Shown piece after piece: positions 16,256-24,748 of a stretch of DNA of 47,278 nt. Where the stretch lies: the NCBI GenBank assembly GCA_015494535.1, contig WGBC01000098.1, positions 1-47,278 of the forward strand. Reading direction: 5' to 3'. Each line of letters opens with the position of its first letter. Positions within the stretch are counted from its first letter, which is position 1. The translations under genes and the position numbers were made by a program. The notes under the pieces are model-generated. The model was not told the origin of the DNA. It worked only from the letters and a program-made list of their open reading frames with translations, and did no database searches. Source of the DNA: Nitratiruptor sp. Its GTDB lineage: Bacteria; Campylobacterota; Campylobacteria; Campylobacterales; Nitratiruptoraceae.

Positions 16256-18141
16256 AGATCATCAACATTATCATAGCTATCCTTATCGTTTCCATTCTTG
16301 GATCAATAGGATATTTATACAATGCCACTCATACAATCGAGCAAAATCTCCATAACAATCTCAATAAAATGTTCACCGATCACGTAGGATCTGTGAGCAG
16401 TCGTATAGCCACATTTTTACAAAAATATATCAAAGATGATCCATACATCCAGCTAAAAAACGATCCAAAACTCCAATCCTTCTTGCAAGATGCGCTCTCT
16501 TTGACTGCAGTCTCTCCTCATCGCTACGTCTACGTTCTTTACAGAGACGAGCAGGGGCGCTACCGCTATCTGCTTGATGGCAGCCAAGAAGATAGGGGCG
16601 AATTCAACCAAAAGCTCGATGTAGACACTACAAAGTGGGATCAAGTCTACAACAACAAAAAGCCTCAACTTTTTTTACACAAAGACTCTTCGATTCTCTA
16701 CATAACTTATCTCTATCCTTTAATGATTCAAAACAGCGTCAAAGGCATAATCGCTATAGATTTCACAAGTGAATTGCCACAAACAATAGCCGAGATTCTA
16801 GCACCTGCCAAAAAGATCATCGATTATCTCTTTTTCCTTCTTTTTCTGCTTTTTATAGCACTCCTATACCAGCTCCACCTCTACTTGACGACTCGAAAAA
16901 AAGCCATTACCGATACGCTCACCCAGACCTACAACAGAAGCTATCTCAAAACCTTCATCGAACAAATCGATCCTGCCAAATACGCTATTTTGATGCTAGA
17001 TATCGATCACTTCAAAAAAATCAACGACACTTACGGTCATAAAGCAGGCGACTTCATCCTCCAAGAGGTAACAAGCACAATCCGCCAGACTCTACGCAAA
17101 GAGGACCATATCTTTCGCTACGGGGGTGAGGAGTTTATTATTTTTATCAAAAAAGAGGGCAAAGATGACAACATCATAAAGATTGCAGAAAGATTGCGCA
17201 GCACACTTGAAAAGACTCCCTATCACTATCAAGGGCACAATATTAAAATCACTGCTTCAATAGGAATTGTGGCCTATCCAGAAAAATATAGATCCATCAA
17301 AGAGGCAATTAAACAAGCTGATGAATATCTCTATGAAGCCAAAAGACTTGGACGCAATCAAATCTGCTACAATACAGACATCATCAAAAAACCGCATCCA
17401 GTTACAAGCGAAATTCACACTATTAAAGACGCGATAGAAAATGGCAGACTCTTTTTGGAGTACCAGCCAATTTTTGATATCCATATACAAAAGATTATTC
17501 GGTTTGAGGCACTTGTGCGCCTCAAAGATGAAGAAGGCAAAGTTATCTATCCCGGAGCATTTTTAGAACAGATCGCTTTTACTACCATATACAACACCCT
17601 CACCAAAGAGGTACTTCGCCAAGTCTTTGCAGCAATCAAAAAATATAATGTAAAAATCAGCATCAACCTCAACTTCTCGGACATAACAGACAATGTAATT
17701 TTTGAAATCATTAGACAAGAACTCGAACACCATCGCAATCTTGCCGAATATCTTGTGATAGAGCTTTTGGAAAACGAAGCTTTCTCTCAATTCAATAACC
17801 TTCAGGAAAAACTTCAAATACTTAAAAGCTACAGCGTCAAAATAGCAATAGACGATTTTGGTAGCGGTTACTCAAACTTTGAAATATTCAGGTATCTCCC
17901 AGTGGACGTCCTCAAAATAGACGGTACGCTTATTAAAGAGCTTCCCGCCTCAAAAATCACCTACAATATGGTCAAATCCATAGCCCTCTTTGCCAAATCG
18001 ATAGGCATAAAGGTGGTAGCTGAATATGTGGAAAACGAAAAGACTTTAAAACTACTAAAACGCCTGCATATCCAATATGCCCAAGGATTTCATCTTGGCA
18101 AACCAAAACCACTAGAGGCATACCTGCAAAACTCTCTGTAA
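16252..18141 (+). CDS. Membrane-anchored GGDEF-EAL protein with periplasmic sensor segment
   Basis: Two TM segments flanking about 160 aa; GGDEF site FRYGGEEFIIF; EAL motif FEALVRL; DDFGSGYSN; VLKIDG. Confidence 0.95.
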   Translation: MKIINIIIAILIVSILGSIGYLYNATHTIEQNLHNNLNKMFTDHVGSVSSRIATFLQKYIKDDPYIQLKNDPKLQSFLQDALSLTAVSPHRYVYVLYRDEQGRYRYLLDGSQEDRGEFNQKLDVDTTKWDQVYNNKKPQLFLHKDSSILYITYLYPLMIQNSVKGIIAIDFTSELPQTIAEILAPAKKIIDYLFFLLFLLFIALLYQLHLYLTTRKKAITDTLTQTYNRSYLKTFIEQIDPAKYAILMLDIDHFKKINDTYGHKAGDFILQEVTSTIRQTLRKEDHIFRYGGEEFIIFIKKEGKDDNIIKIAERLRSTLEKTPYHYQGHNIKITASIGIVAYPEKYRSIKEAIKQADEYLYEAKRLGRNQICYNTDIIKKPHPVTSEIHTIKDAIENGRLFLEYQPIFDIHIQKIIRFEALVRLKDEEGKVIYPGAFLEQIAFTTIYNTLTKEVLRQVFAAIKKYNVKISINLNFSDITDNVIFEIIRQELEHHRNLAEYLVIELLENEAFSQFNNLQEKLQILKSYSVKIAIDDFGSGYSNFEIFRYLPVDVLKIDGTLIKELPASKITYNMVKSIALFAKSIGIKVVAEYVENEKTLKLLKRLHIQYAQGFHLGKPKPLEAYLQNSL

Positions 18142-18549
18142 AAATGGCTTTTGCGAAGCGATAATCACCTCTCTTGCTTCATCAATCTCAAACCATCGTG
18201 CCCTATCTATTTCGGGAAAAGCGAGTTTTTTGCCTTTATATTCAATCGTCACCATATTCGATCGAATATCGGTATCCAAATCCTGCTTCATAGCAAAAAT
18301 ATGAAGGATTTTGCTACTTGTCCTTATTTCTCCCAAATCTATCAAATCAGCTTCCACTCGTTTGCCAGTCTCTTCAAAAAATTCTCTCTTAGCCGCCTCC
18401 TCATCGCTCTCGCCTTCTCTCACCTCGCCCTTGATAATTCCCCACGATCGCTTTTTGTTTTTCCAAAAAATCCCTCCCAAATGCCCCAAATAGACTTCAA
18501 CTTTGCCATCTTTTTTGCGACAGGGCAAAATACCGGCGCTTCTTTTCAT
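18112..18549 (-). CDS. Nudix hydrolase
   Basis: Nudix box GEVREGESDEEAAKREFFEETGKRV. Confidence 0.92.
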   Translation of the reverse strand: MKRSAGILPCRKKDGKVEVYLGHLGGIFWKNKKRSWGIIKGEVREGESDEEAAKREFFEETGKRVEADLIDLGEIRTSSKILHIFAMKQDLDTDIRSNMVTIEYKGKKLAFPEIDRARWFEIDEAREVIIASQKPFLQRVLQVCL

Positions 18550-18610
18550 ATTACTCCCATTTAATTAAACTATAAGTAATAAAAATCTACACTTACCTAA
18601 AAGGAGTGGC

Positions 18611-18991
18611 ATGAATATCCAAAAGGTAATAAGTGGATTTTTCTTCATTTTGGCAATGACTACAAACTTTGGCTTCTTCTATGGCGATCCGGCCAATCTG
18701 GACTATCATAGCAAATATGAGCTCTTTGCAGCAATAGTTGTGAACCTCATCGCTACCATTCTCAAACTTGGCGACAAAACGCAACTGGGATCAGTGCTTT
18801 TGGCTACAAGCCTCGTAGCCGATATCCAACTCATAGGTGCGGCAAGCGTTTGGGCTTTTGCGGTCTATGGTATAGGCAATCTCAACTTGGAAGCTACAGT
18901 AGCAGTCATTTCTATGAGTGGTGGAGCACTTTTGGCAAATATCGTCTCCGTGCTGCTTTTCATCGGTGATACTCTCAAATCCAAAAGGTAA
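18611..18991 (+). CDS. DUF6394-like small membrane protein
   Basis: About four hydrophobic segments; MNIQKVISGFFFILAMTTNFGFFYGDPANLDYHSKYELFAAIVVNLIATILKLGDKTQLGSVLLATSLVADIQLI. Family assignment from memory. Confidence 0.65.
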   Translation: MNIQKVISGFFFILAMTTNFGFFYGDPANLDYHSKYELFAAIVVNLIATILKLGDKTQLGSVLLATSLVADIQLIGAASVWAFAVYGIGNLNLEATVAVISMSGGALLANIVSVLLFIGDTLKSKR

Positions 18992-18993
18992 CC

Positions 18994-20697
18994 ATGGAAT
19001 CAAATAGTGCCTGGATTATCATCCATCGGATGAGAATCCCTTTTCTTGTCATTATTGCTACATTTTCTATCGCTATCTTTGGGCTTACACTCATTCCAGG
19101 CGTTGATGAACACGGCAACACCTACTATATGAGCTTTTTTGATGCTTTCTACTTTGTAAGTTATATGGCAACTACCATTGGCTTTGGTGAAGCTCCCTAT
19201 ACCTTCACCTATCCCCAGCGCCTATGGGTTAGCTTTTGTATCTATCTCACAGTGGTTGGCTGGTTTTATGGGATTGGTAACATCATCGCCCTCATCCAAG
19301 ACAAAAAGTTGGCGCGCGAGCTAGCTGTAGCTAGATTTCGCAGCAAGGTCAACAAACTCAATGATCCTTTCATCATCGTCCTAGGCTACAACAACATTAC
19401 AAAAGAGATAATCAAACGATTGAGTTTCGAAGGTATTCGTACCGTAGTAGTAGATAAAGATGAGACAAAAATAGAAGAGATAGAATTAGAAAACTTTATC
19501 CCAGAAGTCCCCGCCATTAGCGCAGATACCACCAAACCCCAAACCCTCAAACTCGCCGGTATCCACCAAAAAAACTGCAAGGCGGTGGTAGTACTATTTG
19601 AAGACGATGTAAAAAATGCCAAAATTGCTCTCATGTGCAAACTCCTCAACAAAAAGATCGACATCATCGTCAAATCCACTACAAAAGATAATACCGAACA
19701 CCTACGCAATATCGGTATCCGCCATATCGAAGATCCTTTCAAGATCATCTCAGATAGACTCTACTTTGAAATTACCGCCCCTTATATCTGGCTTCTTGAG
19801 ATGTGGATATTTGGGCATATTTTGCGCATACGCAAACGCGAGTTCTTGCCAAAAGGGAAATATATCATCTGCGGTGCAGGACGGATGGGCAAAGCCCTAG
19901 CCCATGCACTCGAGCGGGCAAAAATAGAGTATGTCTTCATCGATATCAAATCGAGCGAATACAAAAAGCGCAAACAGAGCGCCATATACGGAGATGCGGA
20001 AGATATCAGAATCCTACTCAAAGCTGGCATCAAAGAGGCTAGCTGTATCATCGCAGCAACAAAAGACGATATGATAAACCTCACCATCCTCTCTACAGCA
20101 AAAAAACTCAATCCCACCATCTACACAATCGCGAGAGAAAACTCTTTGGAAGATATCAGCGTATTCAAATCGGCCAGAATCGACAAAATCTATATTCTTG
20201 AACAGATCCTCGCTAAATACACCTACAATTTCATAGCAAAACCTATGGCAAATAGGTTTATTCGTATGATCCACCAAAAAGACAACTGGTGGGCGATGAA
20301 TGTGGTAGGCAAACTCAGCTCTCAGGTAGGCAAAAACCCCGACGTTTTTGAGATCAAACTGGATGAGGAGCGCGCTTACGCTCTTTGCAATGCACTCAAA
20401 AATGGCGCTCACATCACCCTTGATATCCTAAGAAGATCACGCAGAGATTATCGCAAAAAGAACAAAATCATCTTCTTGATGTATCACTACGAAGATGAGT
20501 TTAGGCGAAATACCATTCTCATGCCCTCAGACTCCTTGAGCGTAGAGTGCGGAGCATCTTTGCTTATCGCTTGCGACGAAGAGGCAAAAGAGGACTTCTT
20601 GTATATCATCAACAACTACTATGAACTCCACTACGCAATGACTGGTAAAGAAGAGTATGTGGGCGTCTTCAAACTCTTAGCCCGCAAAGCAGCATAA
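18994..20697 (+). CDS. Two-TM potassium channel with two RCK/TrkA-N domains
   Basis: Pore MATTIGFGEAPYTFTYPQRLW; Rossmann-like segments IIVLGYNNITKEIIKRL and YIICGAGRMGKALAHAL. Confidence 0.9.
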   Translation: MESNSAWIIIHRMRIPFLVIIATFSIAIFGLTLIPGVDEHGNTYYMSFFDAFYFVSYMATTIGFGEAPYTFTYPQRLWVSFCIYLTVVGWFYGIGNIIALIQDKKLARELAVARFRSKVNKLNDPFIIVLGYNNITKEIIKRLSFEGIRTVVVDKDETKIEEIELENFIPEVPAISADTTKPQTLKLAGIHQKNCKAVVVLFEDDVKNAKIALMCKLLNKKIDIIVKSTTKDNTEHLRNIGIRHIEDPFKIISDRLYFEITAPYIWLLEMWIFGHILRIRKREFLPKGKYIICGAGRMGKALAHALERAKIEYVFIDIKSSEYKKRKQSAIYGDAEDIRILLKAGIKEASCIIAATKDDMINLTILSTAKKLNPTIYTIARENSLEDISVFKSARIDKIYILEQILAKYTYNFIAKPMANRFIRMIHQKDNWWAMNVVGKLSSQVGKNPDVFEIKLDEERAYALCNALKNGAHITLDILRRSRRDYRKKNKIIFLMYHYEDEFRRNTILMPSDSLSVECGASLLIACDEEAKEDFLYIINNYYELHYAMTGKEEYVGVFKLLARKAA

Positions 20698-20704
20698 TAG
20701 AAAT

Positions 20705-21565
20705 CTAAAACTTCAATGAAGCCAAAAACTCTTTCGCTGCAATCCTGCCAACTTCAATCACCTCATAGGCTTTGTGAAAGTCGTATGTGCCGCACACATC
20801 TTTAGAGATCTCAATGAGATAATCTGGAGGATAACTAGCCAACCTATATCTTGTGAGCGCCTTTTGCATAGCATCAAAGCTCTTATCCATTATATCAAAC
20901 ATACTATACTCATCATCATCTTCAATTATCTTTTTTGCTCCCTTTTTAATAAATTCGATACCTTTGACAATTCGTTTTCGCTTTACTTCCAAATTTTTTG
21001 GCAAAGTTATAGCAGGATGCTTCTTATCTGCATAGAGATTGACAGCTATAATCATATCGCTATGATCGCTCATCGTTGGCGCTACTGGCAAAGGATTGAG
21101 CACTCCACCATCTACTAGCAGCATACCGTTTATCTCTACTGGAGTAAAAAAGCTGGGAATAGAGATAGAGGCGCGAATGGCTCTGAGAAGATCTCCTTCT
21201 TGAAACCATATCTCTTTGTTGTTTTGAATATCTGTTGCAACTGCAGTAAATTTAATAGGCAAATCCTCTATTTTGCGCTCTCCTACAATCTCTTGCAGTT
21301 TTTGAAAAACCTTCTCTCCCCTAATAAAGCCTCTCTTATCAAAACTTATATCAAAAAGCCCCACCACATCCCATACATCCAGCTCCAATACCCACTCTTT
21401 ATACGCCTCAAGCCCTCCAGCAGCATAGAGCCCCCCTATCAAAGATCCCATAGAGCAACCACTAATAGAGATAATCTCAAATCCAGCTCTTTGCAGCTCC
21501 TCAATCACGCCAATATGCGCATAACCTCTAGCCCCTCCGCTGCCTAGCACCAAAGATACTCTCAT
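20705..21565 (-). CDS. Patatin-like phospholipase (RssA-like)
   Basis: LVLGSGGARGYAHIGVI oxyanion loop, GCSMGSL nucleophile elbow, LVDGGVLNPLP dyad motif. Confidence 0.93.
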   Translation of the reverse strand: MRVSLVLGSGGARGYAHIGVIEELQRAGFEIISISGCSMGSLIGGLYAAGGLEAYKEWVLELDVWDVVGLFDISFDKRGFIRGEKVFQKLQEIVGERKIEDLPIKFTAVATDIQNNKEIWFQEGDLLRAIRASISIPSFFTPVEINGMLLVDGGVLNPLPVAPTMSDHSDMIIAVNLYADKKHPAITLPKNLEVKRKRIVKGIEFIKKGAKKIIEDDDEYSMFDIMDKSFDAMQKALTRYRLASYPPDYLIEISKDVCGTYDFHKAYEVIEVGRIAAKEFLASLKF

Positions 21566-22827
21566 TGCAGCGCCTCCTTGAAGCTATCTAGCCCAATCAT
21601 CAAAGCAATCTGACTCTTCTTGGCAAAAATCTGCGCTTTTACTGCCTCTAAAGCAGCTTTTGCCTCCGCCTCTTTGGCAATGGCTCGGCTAAGCTCATCT
21701 GCGCTCGCTAATTGATTATTAAAGCGTCCCTTAGTTAATTTTGCATACTCTTTGGCAGCTACCAACTGCTTTTTTGCCCACTCTACACGCGAGCGTAAAG
21801 CTTCAAGCTCAACTTTTGCATTTTGCAACTGAACTCTTGCCTTTTGGACATAGTCATTATAAAAGCTTCTTTTTGCCATATAAGCTTTTTTAGCGGCCTC
21901 GAGCCTATATTTATCGCCAAAACCGCTAAAGATATTGTATTGCACTCCTACGCCTATATAACTTTCATCGGCGTTGCGGTATCCATCCCCGTTAAGCGCC
22001 AAACTATCACCAAATCGTTTGAGGCTAGCTTCTAGTGCAATTGTTGGTAAAAATTTTGATTTTGCTAGCGCAATATCGCTTTTGGCAATAGCAAGGGTTT
22101 TTCGTAGCATCGCAATATCTGCTCTTTGCAAGAGATCCCCCTCATTGGCATCTTGCATAGCAGGAAGCGCCAAAGCTTTTGGCACCTCTTTACTTAAATA
22201 GTGCAGCATATTTTGCAACTGCTTTGCTTGTGCTTTTAGCTTAGTTATTTGCGCTTTCATCTCATACATTTTCGCCTCTATATTATAGACTTCGCTTAGA
22301 GGAACCAACTCTTGCTCATAAAAGCCCTTGGCTTTTTCATACGCTAGCTTTAGAGCTTCATACCCTTTTTGCAAAGCATGCAGCTGCTGATTTGTGGCAT
22401 AAAGCGATGCATACAACGATGCCGCCTGCATATAGAGATTGCGCTTAAGATCCCTTTTTTCCAATGTGCTGCGCAGGTAATTTAGCTTACTTTTTTGGAT
22501 CATAGAAGATATGGCAAATCCGCTAAAGATAGGATAGCGCAAACTCACTTCACCTCTTATTTGCGTCTTTTTGCCCATAGGAAATGCCGAGACCGGCATA
22601 TTTGGTAGATGCAGATACATTGTAGGTGTCTCTTTAAGCCTTGCAGCGCTTAGCTTCATATCTAGAGTAGGGAGGTTTTGTGCCCTGCTAGCTTGGTAGA
22701 GTTTTTTATTTGCAAACACTTCCAATCTTTTGGCCTGCACCAAGTCCATACTATCAATACCCTTTATCACTTGATGAAATTCGCTTGCCATCGTCAATAT
22801 TGGCAACAATACTATTAAGACTCGCAT
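21562..22827 (-). CDS. TolC-family outer-membrane efflux protein
   Basis: Signal peptide, repeated coiled-coil architecture, YPIFSGF and VGVQYNIFSGFGDKYRLEAAKKAY motifs. Confidence 0.88.
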   Translation of the reverse strand: MRVLIVLLPILTMASEFHQVIKGIDSMDLVQAKRLEVFANKKLYQASRAQNLPTLDMKLSAARLKETPTMYLHLPNMPVSAFPMGKKTQIRGEVSLRYPIFSGFAISSMIQKSKLNYLRSTLEKRDLKRNLYMQAASLYASLYATNQQLHALQKGYEALKLAYEKAKGFYEQELVPLSEVYNIEAKMYEMKAQITKLKAQAKQLQNMLHYLSKEVPKALALPAMQDANEGDLLQRADIAMLRKTLAIAKSDIALAKSKFLPTIALEASLKRFGDSLALNGDGYRNADESYIGVGVQYNIFSGFGDKYRLEAAKKAYMAKRSFYNDYVQKARVQLQNAKVELEALRSRVEWAKKQLVAAKEYAKLTKGRFNNQLASADELSRAIAKEAEAKAALEAVKAQIFAKKSQIALMIGLDSFKEALQ

Positions 22828-24362
22828 CTACTACTCCTTGGTAAAAATAGCGCCACAACAAAGAGGCTTCCTACAACCGCCCAGTAGCCTGCATGCATAA
22901 AAGTGTTGTAAAAGCCGTAGTTGTAGCTCATAAAAAGCTCAAAATTCCTAAACATCTCCTCCACAACCTCCCAACTTGCTCCCATAAGGCTTTGGATTTG
23001 ATGCAAAAAGTGCTCCACGTACTCCCTATTTTGCACTTCATTCATTCTATCAAAATGCATAGCCTTGAAATACTCCATATTATTAGTAGCCAAGGCAGTG
23101 CCAAAACTCCCACCCACAAAGCGCACATAATCCATTAGCACGATGGCAAGCTCGCTTTTCGTCTCAGGCGCGCTTTGCATAATGAGCACGGTTACCGGAG
23201 CAAAAAACATCCCCATACCTATCCCAAAAGGGATGGTTAGCAAGATTGCTTGAGTGAGAGGGGTGTAGTAGTTGAGATTTGGCAAGAAAAGAAGTGCGGT
23301 AAAGAGATAAATAATTGTAGCGATCGCTACGGTTTTCTTGGCTCCAATCTTATCGCTTAAAATCCCGGCAACCGGCGAAAAGATCCCGATAAAAAGCGCA
23401 AAGGCAAAAACGGCAATCCCTGCTTGCAATGTGGGCAAGCCCTTGATATGCTCATAATACACTGGCAAAAGGTAAAAGTATTGATACATGCTAAAGCCAA
23501 GCACAAAAAAGTAGATAAAGATCCCATTGGTAAAGTCGCTGTTTTTAAAGAGTGAAAAGTCTATGAGTTTTTTGGCAAAGCTTATTTCACTAAGAATGTA
23601 GAGCAGATACCCAATAATTGCAGCAAAGAGCAAAACGCCAATCGTTATGGAGCTAAACCACCCAAGCTGCTGCCCTTTACTAAGCATGATGAGTAGTGCA
23701 ATGGTAGCAAATGAAAGGAAAAACAAAGAGATGAAATTGATATCGATCTTTTCAAAAAAGCGCTCTTTTGGCAGATAGATCCAGCCAGCCATAACCAACA
23801 AAACCCCAATTGGCACATTGATAAAAAAGACCATCCTCCAGTTGTAATATTCAGTTAAATACCCTCCAATGGTGGGTCCTAGAGCTGGGGCAAAACTTAC
23901 TCCCAGAGCAAAAATCCCCATCGCTAGTCCCTTTTGGTGGGGAGGAAAGTAGCTAAAAACCATTACGTGGCTAGTCACCATAATAAGCGCTTCCGCCGCT
24001 CCCTGCACCACGCGCGCGATTATGATCATAGCCAATGTATCGGAGATTCCGCATACAAATGAGGCCAATGCAAATAAAAATACGCCACTTAAATACACTG
24101 CTTTGCTGCCAAAGCGTTTAATCAGATATTCACATACCAAAAGCCCAATTGCAGCTGCGATCATATAGCTAGTAATTATCCACTGCACCCCATACATGTC
24201 GGTTGCTAGTGGGGCTGTTAGCTTTGGTACTATCACATCCACAACTGTGGTATCCAAAATCGCCATAAAAGCCCCCACCATGACGATAAAGGTAAAGATT
24301 GCCCGCTCTTTTGGGGTGATGTCCCAGGTGTTTTGAGACATTGGACATTGGACATTAGACAT
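22815..24362 (-). CDS. DHA2-family (EmrB-like) MFS exporter
   Basis: FMAILDTTVVDVIVPKL, GGYLTEYYNWRMVFFINVPIG; about 14 TM. N-terminal MSNVQCPMSQ is encoded by the heptad repeat. Confidence 0.93.
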   Translation of the reverse strand: MSNVQCPMSQNTWDITPKERAIFTFIVMVGAFMAILDTTVVDVIVPKLTAPLATDMYGVQWIITSYMIAAAIGLLVCEYLIKRFGSKAVYLSGVFLFALASFVCGISDTLAMIIIARVVQGAAEALIMVTSHVMVFSYFPPHQKGLAMGIFALGVSFAPALGPTIGGYLTEYYNWRMVFFINVPIGVLLVMAGWIYLPKERFFEKIDINFISLFFLSFATIALLIMLSKGQQLGWFSSITIGVLLFAAIIGYLLYILSEISFAKKLIDFSLFKNSDFTNGIFIYFFVLGFSMYQYFYLLPVYYEHIKGLPTLQAGIAVFAFALFIGIFSPVAGILSDKIGAKKTVAIATIIYLFTALLFLPNLNYYTPLTQAILLTIPFGIGMGMFFAPVTVLIMQSAPETKSELAIVLMDYVRFVGGSFGTALATNNMEYFKAMHFDRMNEVQNREYVEHFLHQIQSLMGASWEVVEEMFRNFELFMSYNYGFYNTFMHAGYWAVVGSLFVVALFLPRSSRCES

Positions 24363-24364
24363 TA
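24337..24364. repeat. Left heptanucleotide array (GACATTG x2, GACATTA x2)
   Basis: GACATTG GACATTG GACATTA GACATTA read directly. Confidence 0.95.
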
Positions 24365-24723
24365 GTAATTCCTGTTTTGGCTATAAAAGTATTTAACTGC
24401 TTGCCTAACTTTTCAAGTCTAAAAAGAAAAAATTCATACAAATTTTTATCTATCAGTTCTCTTTGATACAACAAAAATATCCAATGTTTAGCTTCCCATA
24501 AACTACCCCTTGCATTGTAAAAAAATCTTATATTATCCTTATAATGAAATCTTCCAAAATCTTCTGCAATATTAGCGCCGATAGAATCTATAGCTGACAA
24601 CACCTGCTTTCCCATGGAAAACTTTAAATCATTTGGCAACGTTACATATATATCCCAAATCTTCTTGCTCAAATCTATAGCACTTTTATAGACATCCAAG
24701 TTTCTAAGTTTTTGCAATGCCAA
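24355..24723 (-). CDS. Four-helix-bundle protein (S23 / 23S-rRNA intervening-sequence protein family)
   Basis: LRNLDVYKSAIDLSKKIWDIYVTLPNDLKFSMGKQVLSAIDSIGANIAEDFGRF...ARGSLWEAKHWIFLL: S23/Avd-like signature. No ATG: TTG at 24717 (GGAGG-6nt-TTG) looks more plausible than TTG at 24723. Confidence 0.92.
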   Translation of the reverse strand: MALQKLRNLDVYKSAIDLSKKIWDIYVTLPNDLKFSMGKQVLSAIDSIGANIAEDFGRFHYKDNIRFFYNARGSLWEAKHWIFLLYQRELIDKNLYEFFLFRLEKLGKQLNTFIAKTGITNV

Positions 24724-24727
24724 CCTC

Positions 24728-24748
24728 CAATGTCCAATGTCTAATGTC
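24728..24748. repeat. Right heptanucleotide array (CAATGTC x2, TAATGTC x1), inverted relative to the left array
   Basis: CAATGTC CAATGTC TAATGTC = reverse complement GACATTA GACATTG GACATTG. Confidence 0.95.

Noticed and set aside
24355-24723. S23-type gene as part of a diversity-generating retroelement (Avd)
   Set aside because: No reverse transcriptase, template repeat or variable repeat nearby; the protein fits the stand-alone S23/IVS group.
24337-24748. Heptad arrays as a CRISPR or ordinary IS terminal repeat
   Set aside because: Units are only 7 nt with no spacers, and no transposase or target-site duplication is visible.
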